This document shows, piece after piece, positions 1-8,369 of a stretch of DNA of 64,000 nt; the first letter of the stretch is position 1, and each line of letters starts with the position of its first letter. Source of the DNA: Syntrophomonas sp. (GTDB lineage Bacteria; Bacillota; Syntrophomonadia; Syntrophomonadales; Syntrophomonadaceae). The stretch spans positions 219,996 to 283,995 of the forward strand of contig JAENZE010000003.1 in NCBI GenBank assembly GCA_016841425.1, in the 5' to 3' direction. The translations under genes were made by a program, and so were the position numbers. The notes under the pieces are model-generated. The model was not told the origin of the DNA and searched no databases. It saw only the letters and a program-made list of their open reading frames with translations.

Positions 1-1122
1 ACCGTTGCTGTTACTGATGATGGGACTTCAAAGGGGAAACTGCTTGGATTAGTTACAAGCCGTGATTACAGAATCAGCAGATTACCGCTCAATACAAAAG
101 TCCATGAATTCATGACTCCGTTTACCTCTCTCATATGTGCCAATCAAGGTATTTCCCTTAAGGAAGCAAACAATTATATATGGGACCATAAACTCAATAC
201 ACTTCCTGTTATTGATGAAAATCAAAATCTGGTTTCGCTTGTATTCAGGAAAGACTATGATACTCATAAGGAAAACCCTGATGCATTACTTGATTCATTA
301 AAAAGGTATGTTGTTGGAGCAGGCATTAATACCAAGGATTATGAGGAAAGAGTACCTGCTCTGGTAGAAGCAGGTGCAGATGTTTTATGTATAGACTCAT
401 CAGAGGGCTTTTCGGAATGGCAGAAGGTAACCATTGATTTCATTCGAAATAGATACGGAGATAAGGTAAAGGTTGGCGCGGGAAATGTGGTTGACCGGGA
501 AGGCTTTATGTTCTTAGCTGAAGCAGGAGCAGATTTCATAAAGGTTGGCATAGGTGGCGGTTCTATTTGTATTACTCGTGAAGAAAAAGGAATTGGCAGA
601 GGTCAAGCTACAGCAGTAATAGAAGTTGCTAAAGCCAGAGATGAATATTTTGAGAAGACCGGTGTGTACATTCCCATTTGTTCAGATGGTGGTATCGTTC
701 ACGATAACCATATAACTCTCGCCCTCGCAATGGGAGCCGATTTTGTCATGCTGGGAAGATACTTTGCTAGATTTGATGAAAGTCCTACCAATAAGTTTAA
801 TCTTAATGGCAATTTTATGAAAGAATACTGGGGCGAAGGATCAAACAGAGCCAGAAACTGGCAGCGTTATGATATGGGCGGCAAGTCTGAGCTTTCCTTT
901 GAAGAGGGTGTTGATTCTTTTGTTCCTTATGCAGGCGAGCTTAGACCCAATGTTCAGATTACTCTTAACAAAGTAAAATCAACCATGTGCAACTGCGGTG
1001 TAATAACCATACCTGAATTGCAGAAAAAGGCAAAGTTAACCCGCGTTTCATCAACCAGTATAATAGAAGGTGGAGCACATGATGTAGTACTTAAAGATAA
1101 TAACATTCTGGCAGTAAAATAG
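1..1122 (+). CDS. guaB: IMP dehydrogenase, 5'-truncated by window edge
   Basis: IMP dehydrogenase catalyses the NAD-dependent oxidation of IMP to XMP, the committed step of guanine nucleotide synthesis, in the cytosol. The frame is open from base 1, so about 373 C-terminal residues are visible and roughly 110-130 N-terminal residues are missing. The visible part begins in the CBS-domain insert (GLVTSRDYR, then the second CBS unit) and returns to the TIM barrel. The catalytic loop reads [10 protein letters not shown], with the active-site Cys codon at 568-570, followed by GIGRGQATA and the phosphate-binding CSDGGI and MGADFVMLG segments. The glycine variant GGGSICIT, instead of the commoner GPGSICTT, belongs to a clostridial subfamily as far as I recall. 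An intrinsic terminator follows at 1158-1186. Confidence 0.93.
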   Translation, partial: TVAVTDDGTSKGKLLGLVTSRDYRISRLPLNTKVHEFMTPFTSLICANQGISLKEANNYIWDHKLNTLPVIDENQNLVSLVFRKDYDTHKENPDALLDSLKRYVVGAGINTKDYEERVPALVEAGADVLCIDSSEGFSEWQKVTIDFIRNRYGDKVKVGAGNVVDREGFMFLAEAGADFIKVGIGGGSICITREEKGIGRGQATAVIEVAKARDEYFEKTGVYIPICSDGGIVHDNHITLALAMGADFVMLGRYFARFDESPTNKFNLNGNFMKEYWGEGSNRARNWQRYDMGGKSELSFEEGVDSFVPYAGELRPNVQITLNKVKSTMCNCGVITIPELQKKAKLTRVSSTSIIEGGAHDVVLKDNNILAVK

Positions 1123-1157
1123 GTCGTATCTCGTGAAATAGTATAGTGTTGCTTTAG

Positions 1158-1186
1158 CCCCTCCTGATTTGGAGGGGTTGTTTATT
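1158..1186 (+). terminator. Intrinsic terminator after guaB
   Basis: A 7-bp G/C-only stem (CCCCTCC at 1158-1164, GGAGGGG at 1171-1177) with a 6-nt loop is followed by TTGTTTATT. It lies 36 nt after the guaB stop codon. Confidence 0.8.
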
Positions 1187-1313
1187 GGCCTTAAATGCTT
1201 TCTTTGTAAAGGGGAATTTTGACTAGCCTGGAAACTGTATTATATAACATGTTCTTAACCAGAAAAACTAATGTATCAAAGAACATTTAATTTTAATAAG
1301 GAGGGTTTTCACC

Positions 1314-1769
1314 ATGAAGAATATCCTGATACGATGTGCTGCGGAAAGCGACCTGGAAGCAGTTTTGTCCCTATATGCTCAGCCGGTACTGGATGATGGT
1401 AAAGTGCTTACGGGTGAGCAAGCTCTAGAAATATATAATAAAATGAAGTGTTATCCTGACTACCGGCTTTATGTAGCGTTATCCGACAGCACGGTGGTAG
1501 GGACCTTTGCATTACTCATAATGGATAACCTTGGTCATTTGGGGGCTCCATCCGGGGTGATCGAGGACGTTGCAGTACACCCTCGATGGCAGAGGCAAGG
1601 AATTGGGACACAGATGATGCAATTCGCAGTAGAAATCTGTCAAGATAGTGGATGCTACAAGGTTGCTCTGTCCAGCAATATTAGGCGAGAGAACGCTCAC
1701 CGTTTCTATGAATCGCTGGGGTTTGAACATCACGGATACAGTTTCCTGCTTGACTTGATTCAATCATAA
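1314..1769 (+). CDS. GNAT family N-acetyltransferase
   Basis: This is a 151-residue single-domain GNAT acetyltransferase, which would transfer an acyl group from acyl-CoA to an amine. Motif A is visible near residues 80-100 as EDVAVHPRWQRQGIGTQMM, containing the R/Q-x-x-G-x-G pyrophosphate-binding loop. The C-terminal NAHRFYESLGF is the usual motif B region. The ATG follows a strong ribosome-binding site (AAGGAGGGTTTTCACC). The substrate cannot be deduced. The gene stands alone between the guaB terminator and a converging diguanylate cyclase gene, and a REP-like palindrome begins one base after its stop codon. Confidence 0.88.
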   Translation: MKNILIRCAAESDLEAVLSLYAQPVLDDGKVLTGEQALEIYNKMKCYPDYRLYVALSDSTVVGTFALLIMDNLGHLGAPSGVIEDVAVHPRWQRQGIGTQMMQFAVEICQDSGCYKVALSSNIRRENAHRFYESLGFEHHGYSFLLDLIQS

Positions 1770-1798
1770 GGTGACAAAAGGACCGTCCCCTTGTCACC
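1770..1798. repeat. REP-like palindrome (GGACCGTCCCC family)
   Basis: An 8-bp perfect inverted repeat (GGTGACAA at 1770-1777, TTGTCACC at 1791-1798) encloses the core AAGGACCGTCCCC. The same unit recurs at 30061-30090, and related units lie elsewhere in the window. It sits between two convergent genes and could also act as a bidirectional stop signal. Confidence 0.75.
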
Positions 1799-3381
1799 TA
1801 GAAGTCGAACAGATAGGGCTCATCGACCTGATATTTCTCGACCCGGTTTCTTCCGCTATTTTTAGCTTTATACAATGCCTGGTCAACTTTTTCTATGATT
1901 GCATCGAGGTTTTCATCACTGGTTTCCAGTTCTGCCACCCCGAAGCTGGCTGTAACCTGGTGGCATTTATCGAAATTATAATCAAAAAGTGCTTTCCGCA
2001 ATCTCTCCGCAACTGCCAGGGCTTCCTGCAACGAGGTTTCCGGCAGCAACAGGATAAACTCTTCGCCTCCCCAGCGCGCAAAAAGATCGGCGCTGCGTTT
2101 ATTCTGGTTGATGATTTGAGCTACGGTTTTTAGCACATAGTCTCCAGTAGCGTGTCCATGGTTGTCGTTTACTTTTTTGAATAAATCAAGGTCGAAGAGA
2201 ATAATGCTTAAGGGACGGCCATATCGTCTGAATTTTTCTATCTCCATGCTGGCCATTTCCAAGAACTTATAACGGTTGAAAATAAGGGTCAGGGGATCGA
2301 TATTGGCCTGCATTTCTAGTTTTAAACGGCTTTTTATGAAGTACCAGGATACAACTGCGAAAATTAAGTATAGTAAAGTCAGCAGCAGTATATTAAGGGA
2401 ATAGGCAGAGCGGACAGCAGGAAGTTGCTGGTTCGCCGAGTAAGAGATAAAATAGGCTGTCGGGTCACCTTGGTAGTTATTGATAGTAGCAAAGGATATC
2501 AGGTAATTCACGTGATCTACTTCTTCTTCCACTGCAAAATCATTCATTTCCTGCAGGTTCTCTACCAGCAGGGGATCCTTTTTTATTTTATAAATTAATT
2601 CATGTATGAGTTCTGATTCTGACTTATCCCAATACCTGGTATTGGCCAGGTAAGCATTCTGGTCATAATAAAAGGCGTCATTTAATAAAGAAATCATATA
2701 GTTCGATTTTGCGGAGTCATGAGTAACTCTATCAACGATGTCTTTTTTCACAATAAATTCATGAAATTCATCAGGGAAAGTATCATTTAACATTATTAGT
2801 ATAGTTTCCGGTAATACACCCATCTCCACGGTACCTATATGATCATTTCTATAGAAAAGCGGATAGACAAAGCGATAACCACTGTTAACCCGGCCTACTT
2901 CAAAACCCGAAACACTTTTTTGCTCCATATTGGCCTGTTTAACAATTACCCGGATCTCGAATAACTGGTCCCCGAAAAGTTCAGGTCGTTGCATGCGCAG
3001 AAAACTTATCCCGTCTTTAAAATGAAAATGCATCTGTTTAAATCCATAATGGCTTATACTTGCGTAATCATCATGGAGAAAATCATACAATTGATATCTT
3101 AGTTGAGACTGCTGCTGTCTATCAAGTGTATTTGAAGCGGCTGACATGGGTTTTAATACCTGGGGCTGATTAATCTTTTCGTTAAAAATATATAGGGATA
3201 GCTGTTCATGCAGCATGATGGAGGAGTTAACTTCATTGCGGAGGGAGTTTATGCTGGCTATTTTTATATCAGAAGTTTTCTTATGAAGTTCTATAGAAAG
3301 CTGGTACACGATTACGGAATATATTAATCCCGTAATTAATATGATAGACAGCCAGGTAAGATACATACTGCGTCTACTCAA
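1798..3381 (-). CDS. Membrane-bound diguanylate cyclase (GGDEF)
   Basis: This 527-residue sensor enzyme should make the second messenger c-di-GMP from two GTP. A transmembrane helix (about residues 9-29) is followed by an extracytoplasmic sensory region of about 300 residues, a second helix (about 334-354) and a GGDEF domain. The active-site motif GGEEF lies at about 438-442. An RxxD inhibitory I-site (RSAD) precedes it by the standard five residues, so catalysis and product inhibition both look intact. The sensory region is probably a Cache-like domain; I infer that from layout, not from motif identity. The stop codon abuts the 1770-1798 repeat. With the hybrid at 19367-21856 and the riboswitches near 39 kb it forms part of a c-di-GMP circuit. 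Confidence 0.92.
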   Translation of the reverse strand: MSRRSMYLTWLSIILITGLIYSVIVYQLSIELHKKTSDIKIASINSLRNEVNSSIMLHEQLSLYIFNEKINQPQVLKPMSAASNTLDRQQQSQLRYQLYDFLHDDYASISHYGFKQMHFHFKDGISFLRMQRPELFGDQLFEIRVIVKQANMEQKSVSGFEVGRVNSGYRFVYPLFYRNDHIGTVEMGVLPETILIMLNDTFPDEFHEFIVKKDIVDRVTHDSAKSNYMISLLNDAFYYDQNAYLANTRYWDKSESELIHELIYKIKKDPLLVENLQEMNDFAVEEEVDHVNYLISFATINNYQGDPTAYFISYSANQQLPAVRSAYSLNILLLTLLYLIFAVVSWYFIKSRLKLEMQANIDPLTLIFNRYKFLEMASMEIEKFRRYGRPLSIILFDLDLFKKVNDNHGHATGDYVLKTVAQIINQNKRSADLFARWGGEEFILLLPETSLQEALAVAERLRKALFDYNFDKCHQVTASFGVAELETSDENLDAIIEKVDQALYKAKNSGRNRVEKYQVDEPYLFDF

Positions 3382-3801
3382 CAGGCCCCCACCTCCTATG
3401 GACCATATCGTCCAGATTGAATACTGAAAAAATGTCGTTATTATTAATATATTATCGTTTTTAGGGAGAAAAGGGTGAAGTATTTTCGTGCTCTGAAATT
3501 TCTAATGTTAAACTTGTCATCCAAGTTCTGACCTGGATAAATTACCTAATGGGCAGCGTATGCACTATTGTTTTCGCCGTTTCCGTGATATACACTATAA
3601 GCAAAGCAGCTTGATGAACTAATATTGATGATACGTTTATATTTTCAGCGGCTTTGGTTTATGGTCTTAATGGCCGCGCTAACAGTAAGTTATTTGGCTT
3701 CTCTCAATACTATACGAACATTTCCGGCCAGAGAATGGGGCAGTATTGTATAGTACAGCAGAAGAGGACTTCTTGTTAAGAAGAAAGGAGGTTGGGACCA
3801 G
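3382..3801. other. 420-bp gap with an 8-bp inverted repeat
   Basis: I see no convincing gene here. The stretch separates the diguanylate cyclase from the coiled-coil gene, which are divergent, so both promoters should be inside it. An 8-bp inverted repeat (TACTATAC at 3708-3715, GTATAGTA at 3748-3755) lies about 50 bp before the coiled-coil gene and could be an operator. Confidence 0.4.
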
Positions 3802-4086
3802 GTGTTTAAACGCAGTAAGATAGAAAATGAAATGGGAAAGCTGGCCAGACAATCAGGTATTTTATTTGAAACAGGTAAGTTAAAACTTCAGATCACCCAG
3901 CTGGAAAATGATTTGTATAATTTAAAAGCAGAATTAGGTGATATCGTATATAAAGCATTTCAAAATCAGGCCTTGCGAGGAGAAGATGAAGGCCGAGAGA
4001 TAGAAGCCGTGTGTATAAAAATTACTGAACTGGATATTTCGATTAATAATCTCAGGCAAGAGGTGGATAGAATTAACCAGACTTGA
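3802..4086 (+). CDS. Small coiled-coil protein, paralogue of 9738-10019
   Basis: This 94-residue protein of unknown function is almost entirely charged, heptad-like helix and has no signal peptide or membrane segment. It aligns along its whole length with the 93-residue protein at 9738-10019. Both open with MFK, share the pattern K-x-x-(Q)KSG/QSG followed by E-(S/T)GK-(I/L)KL-(N/Q)IT-(N/Q)LE, then L-K-(S/A)-ELG-(N/D), then a Cys-containing second helix. The GTG start is chosen because AAAGGAGG precedes it by a suitable distance. It is monocistronic, with a terminator at 4248-4297. A structural or adaptor role is possible; nothing in the sequence assigns one. Confidence 0.75.
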   Translation: MFKRSKIENEMGKLARQSGILFETGKLKLQITQLENDLYNLKAELGDIVYKAFQNQALRGEDEGREIEAVCIKITELDISINNLRQEVDRINQT

Positions 4087-4247
4087 GAATCACCCCATTT
4101 TATAGCATCAAAGTGAATATTTCTCGTTCCATCCCTTTTGTATACAGTGACTGGCTGAGTGGAATCTGCTAATATTTATTAACAAGGAAAAAATATTTAT
4201 AAGATTATAGTAATTCATTGGAAGTGAATAAAAGTTATGGGCAAAGG

Positions 4248-4297
4248 CGTCCTAAAATCCTGCCGAATACTGGTATGGGTTTTGGGGCGTTTTTTTA
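4248..4297 (+). terminator. Intrinsic terminator with G-U wobble stem
   Basis: Bases 4248-4260 pair with 4277-4289 over 13 positions when G-U wobbles are allowed. A run of seven T follows at 4290-4297. It ends the coiled-coil gene transcript upstream of the PEP-synthase-like gene. Confidence 0.75.
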
Positions 4298-4358
4298 TTG
4301 CAGTTGAAATGGCGGACAGCAGGAAGTCCCCTTTTCATCTGGACTCTTAAAGGGGGTT

Positions 4359-6968
4359 ATGACATTGAGTGAGGTACAACGAGCTTCGACTGGCTTAAGT
4401 GGGCTGGATGATGTCCTGCACGGTCTTCGATTAGGAGATAATGTGGTATGGCAGGTTGACTCCATAAAGGATTATTGTGAATTCGTTCGTGCTTTTGTGA
4501 AGCAGGCTCTGATGGAAGAACGGCGGGTAGTTTATATGAGGTTTGGGCAGCATGACCCCATATTTGACGAAAGTAATGGGGTTATGGTTTACCATCTAGA
4601 TGCAGAAGAGGGTTTTGAGAGCTTTTCCAGTCAAGTACACAGGATAGTGAGTGAAGAAGGTTACCAGGTTTACTATGTATTTGACTGTTTATCTGACCTG
4701 TTAACCTCCTGGGCCACCGACCTTATGACCGGAAATTTTTTCCGAGTGACCTGTCCATACTTGTATGAACTTGAGACTATTGCCTATTTTGCTATTTTAC
4801 GGAACCGGATTTCTAATAATACCATTGCTCGTATAAGAGAGACTACCCAGCTTTTTCTGGATGTTCATCGGCAGGAAAACGAAATCTTTGTCCACCCTAT
4901 AAAGGTGTTTGATCGCTATTCACCAACTATGTATCTTCCTCACCTCCGTATTGCAGGAGGGAGCTTCGTGCCGGTGACCAGCAGCGTACAGGCGGCTACC
5001 CTCTTTTCGCGTTTTAAGGGACCTGGATATGTGGAAAGCAAACTGGATTTTGGTGATAGACTGTTTTTACAGGCCCGGGAGCTGATTACTAAAGATGGTT
5101 CGGAAATACAAGAAGAAAAGCGAGCTATGCTGATACAACTCTGTAAAATGATGATCGGCCGTGATCCAGAAATTCTGGAACTGGCGGAGCGATATTTCAC
5201 TCTGGAAGATTTGCTGGAGATACGTACCCGGGTTATAGGTTCCGGTTTTGTGGGAGGTAAGACCGTAGGTATGCTGCTGGCAAGGAAGATACTTACTTCC
5301 CAGGCAGACAGTCCCTGGACTGAATGGCTGGAAACCCATGACTCCTTTTATATTGGATCCGATTTATATTACACTTATCTGGTTGAAAACGGATGCTGGA
5401 AACTAAGAATGGAACAAAAGAAAGAGAAATATTTCTTTAGCTATGCTCCCGAGCTTAAAAAAGGAATTTTGCAGGGCGTTTTCCCTAATTTTATCAAAGA
5501 GCAATTCTATCAAATGCTGGATTATTTTGGTCAGGCACCCATAATCGTACGCTCCAGCAGTCTTCTGGAGGATGGGTTCGGAAACGCATTTGCCGGTAAA
5601 TACGAGAGTGTATTCTGTGTTAACCAGGGCACGTTAACGGAACGTTATGAAGCTTTTGAAAGAGCTCTGAAGACAGTATATGCCAGTACCATGAGTGAAG
5701 ATGCCCTGGCTTATCGTATGCAAAGGGGCCTGGTGGCTCGGGATGAACAAATGGCATTACTGGTGCAGAGGGTTTCCGGTTCCCACCATTCACAGTATTT
5801 CTTCCCGGATCTTGCCGGAGTAGCCATGTCCTTTAATCCTTATGTATGGAGGGAAGACATGAATGCTGAGGCGGGGATGATGCGCCTGGTACTTGGCCTG
5901 GGAACCCGGGCAGTAGACCGGGTAGATGACGATTATCCGCGAGTCTTTGCCATGGATCGGCCGAATCTTAGACCGGATGCTTCATTAGAGGGTTTGAGAG
6001 TGTTCTCCCAACATCAAGTTGATGTACTTGACAGCCAGACTAATGAGTGGGGGAACATAGCATTAAATAAGATACCTGAACTCAAACCAGGTATGCTGAA
6101 CTGGAATCTTATGGCCATCCGGGATCATGAGACCAGTCGGCGGATGAGAGAAATGGGATTAAATTCGGAAGAATGGCTGCTTAGTTTTGATGGACTTATA
6201 AACCATACTCCTTTCATCGAAAGGATGAAAGTAATGATGCAGCAGCTTCAAGAAGCTTATAAATATCCGGTTGATACTGAATTTGCCTGTAATTTCGTAT
6301 CTGACACCGAGATGCGAATTAATTTATTACAGTGCCGTCCTCTGCAAACCTTAATACAACAAGAAGGGAGAGAGGCAGAGTGTGGAAGAATCAGCGGTGA
6401 TTTGCTGTTTGCTTCCCGCGGACGGTTTATGGGATATGGTGTAACCGGGTATCCAGAGAAAATAGTTCTGGTTGATCCGTTTGAATATATTGCCTTATCA
6501 CAACAGGGCAAATACCAGGTGGCCCGTCTGATAGGAAATATAAACCGGCTGTTCAAGGATGGGAAGTTCGGACCTTTTGCTTTAATAGGACCGGGTAGAT
6601 GGGGGACCAGTATACCCTCGCTGGGAGTTCCAGTATCATTCAGTGAAATTTGTAACTGCAGCGTATTAGTAGAGGTAGCAGTTAAAGAAAAAGGATTTAT
6701 GCCGGAGCTGTCATTCGGAACGCATTTTTTTCAAGACCTGGTAGAGACCGGGATATTCTACACCGCTTTGTTCCCCGGGGAAGATGGAGTAATGTATTAT
6801 CCAGAATTATTGCATAAGGAAGAAAATATTCTGGATCAATTAATTCCTAACTATGCCCGGTACAGCAATGTAATTAAAGTAATAGACCTGTCACCTACTG
6901 GCAGGAAGCTGCTGGTAGATGTGGACATAAAAAATCGCCATGTAGCAGCATTCTTTAGCTGCCCATAA
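4359..6968 (+). CDS. KaiC-like domain fused to a PEP-synthase-type ATP-grasp domain
   Basis: This 869-residue cytosolic protein has an N-terminal KaiC/RecA-like region (about residues 1-215; it starts STGLSGLDDVLHGLRLGDN but lacks the Walker A GKT) joined to a region like the nucleotide-binding part of phosphoenolpyruvate synthase/PPDK. In that part IIVRSSSLLEDGFGNAFAGKYES at about 395-417 (key residues R-S-S-x-x-E-D and G-x-x-x-S) and LQCRPLQ at about 657 are typical. The swivelling phosphohistidine domain and the PEP/pyruvate barrel of true PEP synthases are absent. About 200 further residues follow, including GPGRWGTSIPSLGVPV. Full PEP-synthase activity is therefore unlikely; a kinase or regulatory ATPase is possible. 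The family is annotated elsewhere only as PEP/pyruvate-binding domain protein. A terminator follows. Confidence 0.8.
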   Translation: MTLSEVQRASTGLSGLDDVLHGLRLGDNVVWQVDSIKDYCEFVRAFVKQALMEERRVVYMRFGQHDPIFDESNGVMVYHLDAEEGFESFSSQVHRIVSEEGYQVYYVFDCLSDLLTSWATDLMTGNFFRVTCPYLYELETIAYFAILRNRISNNTIARIRETTQLFLDVHRQENEIFVHPIKVFDRYSPTMYLPHLRIAGGSFVPVTSSVQAATLFSRFKGPGYVESKLDFGDRLFLQARELITKDGSEIQEEKRAMLIQLCKMMIGRDPEILELAERYFTLEDLLEIRTRVIGSGFVGGKTVGMLLARKILTSQADSPWTEWLETHDSFYIGSDLYYTYLVENGCWKLRMEQKKEKYFFSYAPELKKGILQGVFPNFIKEQFYQMLDYFGQAPIIVRSSSLLEDGFGNAFAGKYESVFCVNQGTLTERYEAFERALKTVYASTMSEDALAYRMQRGLVARDEQMALLVQRVSGSHHSQYFFPDLAGVAMSFNPYVWREDMNAEAGMMRLVLGLGTRAVDRVDDDYPRVFAMDRPNLRPDASLEGLRVFSQHQVDVLDSQTNEWGNIALNKIPELKPGMLNWNLMAIRDHETSRRMREMGLNSEEWLLSFDGLINHTPFIERMKVMMQQLQEAYKYPVDTEFACNFVSDTEMRINLLQCRPLQTLIQQEGREAECGRISGDLLFASRGRFMGYGVTGYPEKIVLVDPFEYIALSQQGKYQVARLIGNINRLFKDGKFGPFALIGPGRWGTSIPSLGVPVSFSEICNCSVLVEVAVKEKGFMPELSFGTHFFQDLVETGIFYTALFPGEDGVMYYPELLHKEENILDQLIPNYARYSNVIKVIDLSPTGRKLLVDVDIKNRHVAAFFSCP

Positions 6969-6970
6969 GG

Positions 6971-7005
6971 GGCCACAAGGGGGCACTTTTTACTGTGGCC
7001 TTTTT
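6971..7005 (+). terminator. Intrinsic terminator
   Basis: GGCCACA (6971-6977) pairs with TGTGGCC (6994-7000), followed by TTTTT. It starts two bases after the stop codon of the PEP-synthase-like gene. Confidence 0.8.
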
Positions 7006-7011
7006 GGACAC

Positions 7012-7082
7012 AGTGGACACAGGGGACGGTTCTCTTGTCCACCTTGAAAAAGTGGACAAGAGAACCGTCCCCTGTGTCCACT
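7012..7082. repeat. Long REP-like palindrome, 31-bp perfect arms
   Basis: Two perfectly complementary 31-bp arms (7012-7042 and 7052-7082) flank a 9-nt loop. Each arm contains GGGGACGGTTCTCTTGTCC, the best-preserved version of the GGGACGGTTC motif in the window. It lies between a terminator and the aminotransferase gene. Confidence 0.9.
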
Positions 7083-7157
7083 TTCTGGGTGGACTTGTGT
7101 ATAAAGATTCATTAGAGTAAAATTTATTAGATTAAGACTTTTCAGGAGGGAATAGAT

Positions 7158-8228
7158 ATGCACAAGAAGTTATTTATACCTGGACCGGTTGAGGTTAGAA
7201 GTGATGTGCTTGAAAAAATGGCTACTCCTATGATAGGGCATCGCGGTAAAGATGCATCTATGCTGCAGCATAATATAAGCGATAAGCTGAGGAAGATGTT
7301 TTATACCCATAATGACATACTGCTGTCTACTACTTCTGGCAGTGGACTTATGGAAGGAGCTGTCCGTTCCTGCACCTTAAAAGGAGCAGCAGTTTTCTCG
7401 GTAGGAGCATTCGGCAGAAGATGGTTTGAGATGGCTCAAAGCAATAATATCCCTTCCGATATCTTTGAAGTTGAGTGGGGGCAGGCGAATCAGGATGAAC
7501 AGGTTGACCAGGTGCTGGCCAGCGGAAAATATGATCTGCTTACTGTTACTCATAATGAAACATCTACTGGTATTATGAACCCGATAGAAGAGATTGCCCA
7601 GGTAGTAAAAAAATACCCCGAGGTAATATTCTGCGTAGATGCAGTAAGTTCCGCCGGGGGCAGTAAGATAGAAGTAGATAAACTGGGGATTGACGTTTGT
7701 ATTACTTCTACCCAGAAGGCACTCGGATTACCTCCAGGTTTGGCTATTTGTACTTTTTCTGAAAAAGCACGCCAACGAGCCGAAAAAGTACCTTTCCGGG
7801 GTTATTACCTGGATCTGATGCAGCTGTACAAATACATAATAGAAAAGGATTATCAGTATCCATCCACTCCTTCGTTACCGCATATGTTTGCGTTGGACTA
7901 CCAGCTTGATAATATATTGCAAGAGGGATTGGACAACCGATTTAATCGTCATATAGAAATGGCCGAGTATGTACGAAGTTGGGCCCGAAAGAATTTTGCT
8001 ATTTTTGCTGATGAGAGATATATGTCTAATACCCTTACTACCATTACTAATACTAGAGATATTGACGTAGGTGCTTTAAACAAGGAACTGGGTCTAAGGG
8101 GGTTCCAGATTTCAAATGGTTATGGCAAGATGAAAGAAAAGACTTTCCGTATCGCCCATATGGCTGACTGTCGTTTGGATGATATCAAGGAACTTATCGG
8201 TAATATCGATGAAATCCTGGGTTTATAA
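7158..8228 (+). CDS. Class V aminotransferase (serine/alanine-glyoxylate type)
   Basis: This 356-residue PLP enzyme of fold type I, class V, resembles alanine-glyoxylate and serine-pyruvate aminotransferases and the archaeal-type phosphoserine aminotransferases. Visible features are the N-terminal FIPGPVEVRSDVL, the SGSGLMEGAVR cofactor-phosphate loop, the Asp of FCVDAVSS that contacts the PLP ring, and the Schiff-base lysine in STQKALGLPPG. The ATG has a good ribosome-binding site (CAGGAGGGAATAGAT). The DUF1015 gene downstream is a frequent neighbour of serine biosynthesis genes, so a role as phosphoserine transaminase is plausible. Sequence alone does not separate this from alanine-glyoxylate transamination, and no serA lies beside it. 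Confidence 0.85.
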   Translation: MHKKLFIPGPVEVRSDVLEKMATPMIGHRGKDASMLQHNISDKLRKMFYTHNDILLSTTSGSGLMEGAVRSCTLKGAAVFSVGAFGRRWFEMAQSNNIPSDIFEVEWGQANQDEQVDQVLASGKYDLLTVTHNETSTGIMNPIEEIAQVVKKYPEVIFCVDAVSSAGGSKIEVDKLGIDVCITSTQKALGLPPGLAICTFSEKARQRAEKVPFRGYYLDLMQLYKYIIEKDYQYPSTPSLPHMFALDYQLDNILQEGLDNRFNRHIEMAEYVRSWARKNFAIFADERYMSNTLTTITNTRDIDVGALNKELGLRGFQISNGYGKMKEKTFRIAHMADCRLDDIKELIGNIDEILGL

Positions 8229-8265
8229 AGTAGTTCTGGGAACAAGAGAAAATGGAGGTAATGTT

Positions 8266-8287
8266 CGGCGTTATATTTCAAACGCCG
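8266..8287. promoter_or_regulatory. Small hairpin between aminotransferase and DUF1015 gene
   Basis: CGGCGTT (8266-8272) and AACGCCG (8281-8287) form a 7-bp stem with an 8-nt loop. There is no T-run, so it is not a simple terminator. It may shape the leader of the DUF1015 message. Confidence 0.35.
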
Positions 8288-8369
8288 GATTAAGGTTCAA
8301 CGATGGGAGAACTTAAATAGGCCAGGCCTCTTTGGCGGGCGTAATATAGAAGTTGCAGGAGGGTATATT

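Noticed and set aside
3708..3755. TACTATAC inverted repeat as a confirmed operator
   Set aside because: Only 8-bp arms with a long spacer in AT-rich DNA; kept as a note on the gap, not as a regulatory feature.
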